Assembly (NCBI GenBank): GCA_020848815.1
Contig: JADLHL010000104.1
Location: 1-32,642, forward strand
Source of the DNA: Chitinophagaceae bacterium
Lineage (GTDB): Bacteria > Bacteroidota > Bacteroidia > Chitinophagales > Chitinophagaceae
Direction of reading: 5' to 3'
DNA length: 32,642 bases
Shown: positions 7,701-15,413 of the stretch, in pieces
Numbering within the stretch: the stretch's first letter is position 1
Layout of the letters: the number at the start of each line of letters is the position of its first letter
Notes under the pieces: generated by a model
Told to the model about the DNA's origin: nothing
What the model saw: the letters and a program-made list of their open reading frames with translations, nothing else
Database searches by the model: none
Made by a program: the position numbers and the translations under genes

Positions 7701-9443
7701 TTTGTGGCAACACACAGCAATCAACCCAATGTTCTTTTTTATAACAATGGCAATAGCAACAATTGGATTAGTATCAAACTCACCGGAGTAAATGCCAACA
7801 AAAATGCTATAGGTGCACGTATTTATGTAGACACTGAAAATGGCATGCAAATGCGTGAAGTAAATGCACAGAGTGGTTTCGGCGGGCAGAGCAGCCTCAC
7901 CCAACATATTGGTTTAGGCAATGCAAGTGCTATTCGCAGCATTACCATTGTATGGCCCGGCGGCCATCGGGAAGAAATTACAAACGTGGGCATTAATCAA
8001 CTGCTCAGCATTACAGAAGGCACAACAATAGCTATAAAAGCAGCCGTATTTTTTGATGCCAATGGCAACTGCCAAAAAGATGCAAATGAAGAATTGATGC
8101 CCCGTGCTGCAGCAACAGTGTTGCGTAGAACCGCAATGGCTGGCAACACACCAAACGCTGGTGAAAAGTTTATATCCAATGATGAAGGCTGGATAAAAAT
8201 GAACCTGCCCGCTGGCAATTACAGCATGCAGTTATTGAATGAAAAACAAGTAACCGCTGGCAACTGTGGCCCATTAGAAATAAACATTGCAACAAATACC
8301 ACAGATACAATTTGGCTGCCGGCGCAACCCACTTGTAGTGGCAGCAATGCCAGCTTGCTCATGGGCAGCACTGCCATTCGCAAGGGCATGACCAATAATC
8401 AAATGACACTGGTAGCAACCAACAAAGGACGCAGTACTGCAACCCGACTAATCATTAACTGGAAGGTGCCCGCTACCATTATACCCGGCACATTCAACAC
8501 TACTCCGTTCAACGTGATAGCAAGCACTGAAAATGGTGTAGCCATGAAAACGTATCAGTGGGAAGTAACACAGCTGCAACCGTTTCGTTCCAACACTATA
8601 CAATTCATGCACAGTAATAGTAGTACGGTACAAATAGGTAATGAAATACCTATGATGGCCTGGCTGGATGGCAACCAAAGCAACTGCAGTATCGGTGCAG
8701 ATACTTTACGCCAAACATACAAAGTAGTAGGTGCCATTGATCCTAACGATATACAAGTAGCACCAACAGGCTACGGAAAAGAAGGACTCATACATCCTAC
8801 TCAGGAGCTTACATACACCATCCGTTTTGAAAATGTGGGTAATCATCCGGCGAGTGATGTGGTAATAACTGATGAGCTGCCGGCTGGCATAGATATGAGC
8901 ACGTTGAATATTGTGAGCAGTAGCCACGAGATGAGCAGCATGCAGGTAAACAATCAAAAAGTGACTTTCAGTTTTGAAAATATTTTCCTGCCGGATAGCG
9001 CCTCGAGTAAAGAAGGCAGCCAGGGCTATATTATGTTCACTGTAAAACCTGTAACAGGCATAGCCGCAGGTACCAAGCTGCGCAATAAGGCTAGCATACA
9101 GTTCGATCATTATGAAGCTATAACTACGAACGAAGTACTGAACACTATTCAAAGTGCTGCACAGGAACAAGAAGAAATAACTGTAGAAACCTGGCCTAAT
9201 CCTGCCATGGATGTAGTGTACATCAACCTGAAACATAAGAAAGGAAAGTACACCCGAAAATCAATTCGCAGGGTTGAATTTGTAGACATGAACGGCAGAA
9301 TTATTTTCTCGAAAATGTTTGGCCCGAACGATGAACAGCGCATCAATATTCCGGAAACACTGAACGGATTTTATATGCTGAAGATTACAGATAGCGATGG
9401 GAAAATGTACACCCACAAAATATTTGTCCGCAAAACGATGTAA
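4776..9443 (+). CDS. Large T9SS-secreted surface protein: IgGFc-binding-like N-terminus, seven-bladed FG-GAP propeller, ASPIC/UnbV domain, sorting domain
   Basis: A 1555-residue multidomain secreted protein. The ATG at 4776 gives a clean signal peptide (MRRIVLLVCSVVLAQWALA); an upstream in-frame TTG at 4734 would hide it. Order of parts: an IgGFc-binding-protein-like beta region (about 25-500), an Ig-like beta segment, seven FG-GAP/VCBS calcium loops of the DxDNDGxxDLF kind (655-976), an ASPIC/UnbV domain (about 990-1080; GxARIYV, QSGFGGQSS, IVWPGG), an SdrD-B-like segment (FFDANGNCQKDANEE), a repeat-type domain (about 1310-1465; AIDPNDIQVAP, LTYTIRFENVG, DELPAGID), and a type A T9SS C-terminal sorting domain (WPNPAMD, GFYMLKITDSDGK, KIFVRK). 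Such proteins are exported through the outer membrane and anchored or released; the role is likely adhesion or binding, unproven. No enzymatic motif is seen. It stands alone, with a terminator downstream. Confidence 0.9.
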   Translation: MRRIVLLVCSVVLAQWALATGEPSTYFQIFVPPNNDAVRRDAALIITAIYDSTSFDIIDDGADGDTDDSKKGMLMAGQSYVLYIRDNGINDDARYASGGVLKWDGDYFIVKSDKLLFASQSTNSDWQHDWVPSTDKKSIGQKFIIYSPVFSSSKRDVNVMAYENNTTVTFQKISFQPKTNTGYTDVKMEEPTTIFTRKINIGEDLIYKNTDGRDVMAAGETYLLLSDKPVTVQYGALFGNERDGGGYVPSSNGSSSGDLLYFTVPYQAAGEQEIRIASWDDKNDIKLERYSNGQWIELRNYSLNKMQAADWVGRNFSNATFNTVFRITCTPGKRVSVFEGNWFETGSPGTSDMGTMVSAENGTTSGTRFLTYMAPPGNEANVINPFTGKAFGQRLTHLYIFAKEGATVTVKDAYSNGAELKRSFTIGAERYYDFYLTETEWKNIYNGTATNVGPERPYLLVETDKPVAVMNTNFNDNWMLYTGSSLTQAFTQNSEVSQSTAIPADTVTVTSTINTGSGVDKPTIEVIVQDGLKVVESTITNPDSTIHKGTITEEATKTVVSFNEVGTLKADEQYTVTTKVTAEVGANTGQVLSGPTNSTVETIVTGNVNGQIQQSSTTAVVNVNPSNTSKLIFSKYADNLINKDSTDSWTASWGDLNNDGWDDLFVTDRRLNKPNIAYLNNKQGGFTKMTNSQLVTDTGVTVSNSLIDIDNDGDIDVLAVNNTRHSNYFYTNVDGVFIRNKAVSFAETISYYHGAAFADYDNDGNNDLFLCNFFPTKYNELHRNFGSNTFKKEIADVIPTEANQSVGPTWADYDNDGFQDLFVPNGAGNKNSLFHNEGNGTFTKVQNAITAEGGQSVGSAWGDYDNDGDLDLIVTNSNKTGNFLYRNEGAGVFTKITNSPVATDKGASHGCSWADIDNDGDLDLYISNDKSYKFLYINDGKGGFTRKNDELVSYDFGNSFGHVWADYDHDGDLDMFVATHSNQPNVLFYNNGNSNNWISIKLTGVNANKNAIGARIYVDTENGMQMREVNAQSGFGGQSSLTQHIGLGNASAIRSITIVWPGGHREEITNVGINQLLSITEGTTIAIKAAVFFDANGNCQKDANEELMPRAAATVLRRTAMAGNTPNAGEKFISNDEGWIKMNLPAGNYSMQLLNEKQVTAGNCGPLEINIATNTTDTIWLPAQPTCSGSNASLLMGSTAIRKGMTNNQMTLVATNKGRSTATRLIINWKVPATIIPGTFNTTPFNVIASTENGVAMKTYQWEVTQLQPFRSNTIQFMHSNSSTVQIGNEIPMMAWLDGNQSNCSIGADTLRQTYKVVGAIDPNDIQVAPTGYGKEGLIHPTQELTYTIRFENVGNHPASDVVITDELPAGIDMSTLNIVSSSHEMSSMQVNNQKVTFSFENIFLPDSASSKEGSQGYIMFTVKPVTGIAAGTKLRNKASIQFDHYEAITTNEVLNTIQSAAQEQEEITVETWPNPAMDVVYINLKHKKGKYTRKSIRRVEFVDMNGRIIFSKMFGPNDEQRINIPETLNGFYMLKITDSDGKMYTHKIFVRKTM
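6738..7703 (+). repeat. Seven tandem FG-GAP/VCBS calcium-loop repeats
   Basis: In-frame repeats inside the surface-protein gene, each encoding an Asp-rich calcium loop (D-x-D/N-N-D-G-x-x-D-hydrophobic). Loops begin at residues 655, 708, 759, 812, 863, 915 and 966, a steady period of 51-53 residues. Seven copies would make one complete integrin-like beta-propeller. The copies differ enough in DNA that recent duplication is unlikely. Confidence 0.9.
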
Positions 9444-9459
9444 TAAGTAACAATCAGAG

Positions 9460-9498
9460 CAACAGGGCCCTGTTCTTAGCCAGAACGGGGCCTTGTTG
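9460..9498 (+). terminator. Hairpin terminator after the surface-protein gene
   Basis: A 17-bp stem (9460-9476 with 9482-9498) with only G-U exceptions, loop TAGCC, rich in GGGCC/GGCC, followed by TTGTTAC rather than a pure T-run. It lies 16 bases after the stop codon and overlaps the promoter of the next gene. Confidence 0.75.
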
Positions 9499-9528
9499 TT
9501 GTTACATATTGCATGCCCATTATCTTCG
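9499..9528 (+). promoter_or_regulatory. Bacteroidota-type promoter for the nucleoid-associated protein gene
   Basis: TTG (9499-9501), a 19-bp spacer, then TATCTTCG (9521-9528), which matches the -33/-7 consensus TTTG...TAnnTTTG at all but one base of the -7 box. The ATG at 9536 follows by 7 bases, so the transcript would be leaderless or nearly so. This supports the 9536 start over an in-frame TTG at 9509. Confidence 0.65.
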
Positions 9529-9535
9529 CCGCATT

Positions 9536-10582
9536 ATGCAGCCAACTGATCAAATACATATACACCAGGCCATTGTGCACAAAGTGGGCAACATGGCCCG
9601 GGGCGAAAAAATCACCCTCAGCGAAAACAAACTAACCCTCAACGATGAGCTGGTACGCCAGCTATTGGTGAAATATTTTTTGCAACACTTTAATGAGCAT
9701 GAGCAATACAAGTTTACGCACCACAGCAGCCTTGGCCTCAATGAAGTGTACACCTACTGCAAGCATATTTTCAATGATCAAAATACTTTTGTAGCAGAAA
9801 GCCGCCACATAGCCCAGCTGCTGTATCAGGTGAGTACGCATGCCCGTATAAAAGAAGGTGAATTATATGTGGTACATCTGCAACGCCTTCCATTTGAGCA
9901 AGAAGAAGTGGATGCACTGATACTGGTAAAAAGTGAAAGCAGGAACACTTTTTTGAAGCTGCTGCAACATGGCAAAAACCTGGAGATTGTGGCTGAAGAA
10001 GGATTGAACATGCAAAAGCCCGATAAAGCGTGTTTGATTTTTAAAACGGCAGAAGCAGACGGCTATCGTGTTTGCATTATTGATAACACCAACAAGCAAC
10101 AAGATGCTCAATATTGGCTCACCGATTTTTTGCAGCTGACACCAGTGGCCGACAACTACCACCATACCAACGAAGTGCTAAGCATGTGTAAGCAGTTTGT
10201 AACTGAAGCGCTGCCCGCACAGTTCGACATTACCAAAGGTCAACAGATAGACATCATGCACCGCAGCCTCGATTACTTTAAAGAAAACGAGCACTTCGAC
10301 ATGCAGCAGTTTACGCAAGAAGTGATAGCAGTGCCGGAAATGGTGGATCAGTTTCAGGAGTTTAAAGACAACTACGAAAAAGCCCGCCATGTACAATTTG
10401 AAGATGAGTTTGACATACACCTGGCGGCTGTAAAAAAACAAAGTAAAGTATTCAAGAGTGTGCTGAAGCTCGACAAGAACTTTCACATTTACATACATGG
10501 CCGCCGCGACCTGATAGAACGTGGCTACGATGAAACAACAGGCAAGCACTACTACAAAGTGTACTTTGATGAAGAAGCATAA
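9536..10582 (+). CDS. Nucleoid-associated protein, YejK/NdpA family
   Basis: A 348-residue cytoplasmic protein of the 37-kDa nucleoid-associated (NdpA/YejK) family, close to the family length of about 335. Recognised from its overall pattern: an N-terminal IHQAIVHKVGN segment, a VVHLQRLPFEQEEVDALILVKSES beta region in the first half, a middle VRCIIDNT-like stretch (YRVCIIDNTNKQQDAQYW), and a basic C-terminal end (FHIYIHGRRDLIERGYDE). The family binds the nucleoid but its exact role is poorly understood. The start at 9536 (MQPTDQIHIHQ) is preferred because a promoter -7 box ends just upstream. Its 3' end is only 12 bp from the convergent histidine-kinase gene, so the two transcripts meet. Confidence 0.85.
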   Translation: MQPTDQIHIHQAIVHKVGNMARGEKITLSENKLTLNDELVRQLLVKYFLQHFNEHEQYKFTHHSSLGLNEVYTYCKHIFNDQNTFVAESRHIAQLLYQVSTHARIKEGELYVVHLQRLPFEQEEVDALILVKSESRNTFLKLLQHGKNLEIVAEEGLNMQKPDKACLIFKTAEADGYRVCIIDNTNKQQDAQYWLTDFLQLTPVADNYHHTNEVLSMCKQFVTEALPAQFDITKGQQIDIMHRSLDYFKENEHFDMQQFTQEVIAVPEMVDQFQEFKDNYEKARHVQFEDEFDIHLAAVKKQSKVFKSVLKLDKNFHIYIHGRRDLIERGYDETTGKHYYKVYFDEEA

Positions 10583-10620
10583 ATACAAAGTACATTAGTC
10601 CTTTCTGTTGGCAGAAAGGA
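10560..10620. terminator. Two hairpins at the convergent gene ends
   Basis: Hairpin one is TGTACTTTG (10560-10568) with CAAAGTACA (10586-10594), 17-base loop. Hairpin two is TCCTTTCTG (10599-10607) with CAGAAAGGA (10612-10620), loop TTGG. Both are perfect 9-bp stems, and they overlap the last codons of the two convergent genes. Neither has a strong U-run, so a termination role is likely but not certain. Confidence 0.5.
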
Positions 10621-13600
10621 TACCAATTACTTTGTGTATGGTAGCATGTACTTTGTTTACCATACGCAACACATCATCATTCACCTCAGCCAGCTTTCCA
10701 CTTTTTTCAATTGTTCGTATATCGTCGTGCAGGCTGGTAAAACCTAAGTTATCTAGTGTAGGCTTCAGCTTATGCGCTACGGCTCCCATTTGCTCCCACT
10801 CTCCATGGTTGGCATGTGCCAGCAACTGATCGGCAATGGCTGGCGTTTGCTCCACAAACATGTCTACCATTTTTTGCACAAAGGCCTGATTGCCCCGGGC
10901 AATATCATTGAGCATATCTAAACTATACAGGGGCAAATCACTTTCTGCAGGAGATGTGGCCACTACCGGCTGGGCTGCTGCCTGCTCATCAAATGGGCGG
11001 CCTACCCATTCTGCAATTTTTCTGATCAGCACATTTTCTTCAAAAGGCTTGGCCACAAAATCGTTCATACCTGCTTTGAAACAGGCATCTTGTTCGCTGC
11101 TCAATGCATTGGCGGTAAGAGCTATTACTGGCAGTGAGCTGCTGATATCTTTTCTGATAATTGCTGTTGCAGACACACCATCCAATACAGGCATTTGCAT
11201 GTCCATCAGTACAATATCTACGGTTTCCTTTTGCAGCAAATGAATGGCATCTTCGCCATGCACAGCTTCAACCACACTTGCCCCATACTGTTGCAGCACC
11301 GTTCGGGCTACCAACCTGTTCATGGCATTATCTTCCACCAGTAGTACTGATATATTTTTCAATAAATCGTTGGGCAGTAAATGGCTGGTTTCTTTTGGCA
11401 AATCACTTTCGGTACCCTGCTCCAACATCACCTTAATAGTAAATGTAGTACCATGCCCGGTAGTGCTTTGCACCTCAATATCACCATGCATTAAGTCTAC
11501 CAATTGCTTAATGATACTCAGCCCCAATCCTGTGCCACCGTACTTTCTGGTAGAGTGGGTGTATGCCTGCGAAAAAGGCTCAAACATTTCCTGCACAAAT
11601 GCCTCGTCAATTCCAATGCCCGTATCTTGTACAGTAACGATGAAACACTGACCATGTATGGTTTGAGGCTTAGCTGCCAACGTGATAGTTATGCCGCCAT
11701 GATCAGTAAACTTAACTGCATTCGACACCAGATTAATCAGTATTTGCTGCAACCGATAAGGATCGCCGATTAATACCGGTGCAATGCCCTCTTCCATTTT
11801 CACTTCTACCCAAAGGTTTTTTTCTTCTACCCTGTGCATTATCATTTGCACAGCCCTGCGTACTAATTCTGCCGGCTTAAATGGTATGTGTTCCAATGCC
11901 AATTTACCGGCTTGTATTTTAGACAGGTCGAGCACATCGTTGATGATGACCAATAAATTATCGGAAGCTGTATTGATGGAGTCTAAAAAAAGGCGTTGCT
12001 GTTGATCGAGTTGTGTTTTTTTCAATTGTCTTCCCAAGCCGATGATGGCGTTCATAGGTGTACGCATTTCATGACTCATATTGGCCAAAAAACGCTCCTT
12101 GGCTCTCGATGATTCTTCAGCAGCAAGCGTGGCCATACGCAGCTCTTGCTCCAATAGTTTTTGCTGTGTTATATCCAGGTGAATGCCAATAGAACCAACC
12201 ATTTTGCCACTATCGTCGTAGCGGGGCGCACCACTGATAAGCCACCATTTCTCTTCGCCCTGCTTGTTGTGCACTTTCATTTCATATACATCAGAATGAC
12301 CGGCACTGCGTCTTCTGTTTTGTAATTCTATAGTATACTTCTCATCGGTATCTACAAATAAATCAACCGCTCTTTTCCCTGTTATTTCATGCTGTGCATA
12401 ACCACTCATCCGCAGGAAGCTTTGGTTGCATACCTGTATGCGGTCATCAATATCTACCTCCAGCAAACCAAGGTTCATATTAGCAATAATGCCGCGGTAT
12501 TTTTCTTCATTCAGCCGCAGTGCATCTTCTGCTTTTTTTCGGTCGGTGATGTCCATCATAAAACCAGTAAACACATGTGCACCAGCTGCTGTATCGTAAG
12601 AGTAGGTAGCTGCTACCGAACGCCAAACCAGTTTGCCATTGGGCAATTGCAACCGCGATTCATTATAATAAGGTTTGAGCGATGACAATGATGCCTCATT
12701 GGCTGCATCAATGGCCGGCAAATCTTCATGAAAAACAAAACGCCGATAGTCCTCCCGAAATGCCTCGGGGCTAATGCCGAAAATTCGCTGCATGGCAGGG
12801 CTCACATAACGCAATTTTTCAGTTCCATCTTGTGCATATTCGTATTCATACAAAACAGCAGGAATACCTTCACTCAGCGATTGAAATTGTTGTACCCGTT
12901 GCCACAATTCCAGCTCTGTGTTTTTGATGTGCGAAATATTTGTGTGTGTACCCGTCACCAATTTTGGTAAGCCATTTGCTGTATATGAAACAGCCATGCC
13001 CCTGTCGAGTATCCATAAGTAGTGCCCGTCTTTATGGCGCATTCTTATTTCTCTGTTGTGCGAAGAACGTGTACCGGCATCATACTCCTCATTTTCCTTC
13101 ACTACCGTTGCCAAATCATCCGGATGAATTCTATTGAGCCAGAACTGATTTTCTTTATCAAATGTGGCGGGATCGTAGCCAAGCATTCGCTTGTATTCTT
13201 CTGAATAAAACGATTGATGCGTTTCCAAATCATATTGCCACACACCATCGCCTGCGCCTTCAAGAGCAAACTTCCACAGCTGCTCTGCATACCTGATGCG
13301 GGCTTCATCTTCTTTTGCCTTGGTAATGTCTTCTACGATGGCAAAATATTCGAGCACCCCACCCTCACTATTCAGTACTGATTGGCCACGTGTCCGGCTC
13401 ATAAAATGTGTACCATCATTTCTGTATTGCAACACTTCTACATCAAAAGACTGGCCCTGTTCAAATGCAAACACCATTTCCCGCAAAGCCTGCTTATCTG
13501 TTTGTGGTCCTGCACAAAGATCAATGGGTGATTTGCCTACCACCTGGCTCATTTCAAAACCAGTCATTTTCAAAAAACCATCATTCGCCCAGGTTATTTG

Positions 13601-14851
13601 CCCGAACTTATTGGCAAAAACAACCCCGTTTTCATTGGCACTTGCTACTACAGAGAGGCGCTTTAAATTTTCCAACACCGTTTTTTCTTCGGTAGTATTG
13701 CGCATTACACCGGCAAAAACCTTTCCCTGTGCATCGGTGTAGGCTACTCTTGCATTGGCTGTCCAATAAATGGGCTCCCCATTGGGCATAACAAAACGGC
13801 AATCGGCATTCCATGGTGCTTCTTCATGAAATGCACCACGCACAGATTCTTGCCACACAGGCAAATCATCGGGGTGAATAAAATCTACCAAACGGTTGGC
13901 ATCAGCTGGGTTTATGCCGAACTCTTCTTGCAGTCTCGGACTGATAAACTCTACATTATTTGATCCGTCGAAATTCATCCGCCACAAATACACAACTCCG
14001 GGCACGTTATCTGCAAGTCGCTTAAACAATTGCTCTCTTCGCTGCAAGTCGGCTGCCATATTTCGCTGTTGCGTCACATCGGTTCCGTATACATGGAAGT
14101 AATCAAACTCAGGAAAGAAATGACAGTCGAAAACAAATATTTTTCCTTCCGTAACAGTTTCTACGGTCCAGCGCATATCATTTGTGGGCCGCAGCGCAGC
14201 TACCTGTTGCCAAAAGACAGCCTCGTTCATTAATTCATCGTTGTACAGGTATTGATGCAACCGCTGAGCGGCAGGATTCTTGAGTAATACCAACCCTTTT
14301 GATGATACACGAAACCGAGGTTCCGGATTATGCTTTGTAAATAAAGAAAGCTCATTCATTTGCTTGCCGGCATCTTCAATTGCCAGCTGCTGTAGCTGCA
14401 CCTTGTGGAGCATTTGTTTTAAGTCCTTCTCGGTTAGTTCATGTGCTTTCAGCACATGCAGCAGGTCTATCAACGGATCGTGTACAGCAAAGTTGTTGAT
14501 GGTTAGCCCTGCTTCACGTAATTCTTCAACTGACGCAAACCACGGTGTACCAATAAACAACCATTGGTCTTTTTCTGCCAGATGCTCAAACTGACCTCTT
14601 AATAATACCGAAGGCTTTTGCACCCCTTGCATTAGTATGAGCTGCCCCTGCATTGAAGCCAGCGCAGCTGCATGAATGATTTGTACAGAAGGTCTTTTAA
14701 ATGCTAAATAATTTGTAATGCTTTCGCCCGTCTGCATGCTCAACAGCGATTGATAAGAGCTACCGAAACTAACAATGCGGCAGTCACTACCAATGGTAAT
14801 ATAAAATGGAAATAGCCGATCAAACTGTTGATGTTGAAATGCGAATTGCAT
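10595..14851 (-). CDS. Soluble HNOBA / multi-PAS hybrid histidine kinase with REC and HPt domains
   Basis: A 1418-residue cytoplasmic sensor kinase with no membrane segment. The N-terminal 165 residues are an H-NOX-associated (HNOBA) domain plus coiled coil, the partner domain known from soluble guanylate cyclases: FDRLFPFYITIGSDCRIVSF, then WFASVEELREAGLTINNF and HDPLIDLL. Six PAS domains follow (about 167-265, 277-395, 400-515, 525-645, 655-775, 785-900; several with PAC ends such as FAIVEDITKAK). HisKA has the phospho-accepting H927 (NMSHEMRTPMNAI); the ATPase domain has N1044 (NLVSNAVKF), DTGIGI and GGTGLGLSI; the receiver has D1217 (VLMDMQMPVLDG); the HPt domain has H1360 (VAHKLKPTLDNLG). 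All key residues are present. It lies 10 bp after the H-NOX gene, so the H-NOX protein very likely controls it in trans. Expected phospho-flow is H927, D1217, H1360, then a separate receiver. Confidence 0.93.
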   Translation of the reverse strand: MQFAFQHQQFDRLFPFYITIGSDCRIVSFGSSYQSLLSMQTGESITNYLAFKRPSVQIIHAAALASMQGQLILMQGVQKPSVLLRGQFEHLAEKDQWLFIGTPWFASVEELREAGLTINNFAVHDPLIDLLHVLKAHELTEKDLKQMLHKVQLQQLAIEDAGKQMNELSLFTKHNPEPRFRVSSKGLVLLKNPAAQRLHQYLYNDELMNEAVFWQQVAALRPTNDMRWTVETVTEGKIFVFDCHFFPEFDYFHVYGTDVTQQRNMAADLQRREQLFKRLADNVPGVVYLWRMNFDGSNNVEFISPRLQEEFGINPADANRLVDFIHPDDLPVWQESVRGAFHEEAPWNADCRFVMPNGEPIYWTANARVAYTDAQGKVFAGVMRNTTEEKTVLENLKRLSVVASANENGVVFANKFGQITWANDGFLKMTGFEMSQVVGKSPIDLCAGPQTDKQALREMVFAFEQGQSFDVEVLQYRNDGTHFMSRTRGQSVLNSEGGVLEYFAIVEDITKAKEDEARIRYAEQLWKFALEGAGDGVWQYDLETHQSFYSEEYKRMLGYDPATFDKENQFWLNRIHPDDLATVVKENEEYDAGTRSSHNREIRMRHKDGHYLWILDRGMAVSYTANGLPKLVTGTHTNISHIKNTELELWQRVQQFQSLSEGIPAVLYEYEYAQDGTEKLRYVSPAMQRIFGISPEAFREDYRRFVFHEDLPAIDAANEASLSSLKPYYNESRLQLPNGKLVWRSVAATYSYDTAAGAHVFTGFMMDITDRKKAEDALRLNEEKYRGIIANMNLGLLEVDIDDRIQVCNQSFLRMSGYAQHEITGKRAVDLFVDTDEKYTIELQNRRRSAGHSDVYEMKVHNKQGEEKWWLISGAPRYDDSGKMVGSIGIHLDITQQKLLEQELRMATLAAEESSRAKERFLANMSHEMRTPMNAIIGLGRQLKKTQLDQQQRLFLDSINTASDNLLVIINDVLDLSKIQAGKLALEHIPFKPAELVRRAVQMIMHRVEEKNLWVEVKMEEGIAPVLIGDPYRLQQILINLVSNAVKFTDHGGITITLAAKPQTIHGQCFIVTVQDTGIGIDEAFVQEMFEPFSQAYTHSTRKYGGTGLGLSIIKQLVDLMHGDIEVQSTTGHGTTFTIKVMLEQGTESDLPKETSHLLPNDLLKNISVLLVEDNAMNRLVARTVLQQYGASVVEAVHGEDAIHLLQKETVDIVLMDMQMPVLDGVSATAIIRKDISSSLPVIALTANALSSEQDACFKAGMNDFVAKPFEENVLIRKIAEWVGRPFDEQAAAQPVVATSPAESDLPLYSLDMLNDIARGNQAFVQKMVDMFVEQTPAIADQLLAHANHGEWEQMGAVAHKLKPTLDNLGFTSLHDDIRTIEKSGKLAEVNDDVLRMVNKVHATIHKVIGILSANRKD

Positions 14852-14861
14852 GCGAATAATT

Positions 14862-15404
14862 TTACCAATTCACTTGAAATATTTCATGGGTTTCCGGCTC
14901 GCTTTGCATAGATAACACCTGAATGGTAACAGGTGTATGGTACATTTTTGCCAAGCCTTGCAGCAGGCCCAACACAAAGTGATGAAGACCTTTTCGGGTG
15001 GAATAATAATGGACTTCAATAGAGCTTTCTGTAATTGTACCAATCCGAAATTCAGGCGGATTAAGCCTTGGATAAAATAACATGATACGACTATGAAACA
15101 TGGGGAGGTTGAGCAAAAATTCTTGCAGGTTTTTGCCGCCGGCTTCCATTAAGCCGCCATATTTTTCGCGACCGGTTTTTAGCACCCACCATTCACCAAA
15201 TGCTGAGAGCACTTCACTCATCGGTATTTGTAGCACTTCCGAAGAAGCTGCTACAAGTTTATATGTCATCTCATCATCATAAGGCTCATTGCTCAGGAAA
15301 TAATCAACCTGAACACCACTGGCAGCTTTTATCTGCATCCACGCATTTTCACCGTGGCTGGCTGTCACCATATCTTCTATTGCCCTATTGATAATTCCGT
15401 ACAT
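14862..15404 (-). CDS. H-NOX (haem nitric oxide/oxygen binding) sensor protein
   Basis: A 180-residue haem sensor of the usual H-NOX length, starting MYGIINRAIEDM. Proximal haem ligand is H104 (MFHSRIMLFYP), with P117 at the conserved kinking proline, and the propionate-binding YxSxR motif is Y133-S135-R137 (HYYSTRKGL). Aligning that segment with soluble guanylate cyclase beta1 puts F143 at the distal position that holds a tyrosine in oxygen-binding H-NOX proteins. A non-tyrosine residue there is known to favour NO over oxygen, so this is probably an NO sensor. It sits between the sigma-54 regulator (9 bp gap) and the HNOBA-kinase (10 bp gap), a tight co-transcribed unit; the kinase carries the matching HNOBA domain. 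Ligand choice and the sign of the effect are inferred. Confidence 0.93.
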   Translation of the reverse strand: MYGIINRAIEDMVTASHGENAWMQIKAASGVQVDYFLSNEPYDDEMTYKLVAASSEVLQIPMSEVLSAFGEWWVLKTGREKYGGLMEAGGKNLQEFLLNLPMFHSRIMLFYPRLNPPEFRIGTITESSIEVHYYSTRKGLHHFVLGLLQGLAKMYHTPVTIQVLSMQSEPETHEIFQVNW

Positions 15405-15413
15405 ACTTCGCTT

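Noticed and set aside
5448-9236. Several long open frames on the minus strand opposite the surface-protein gene.
   Set aside because: They are antisense shadows of the repetitive Asp/Asn-rich coding sequence, and their products (Ile/Val/Tyr-rich strings) show no motif or start context.
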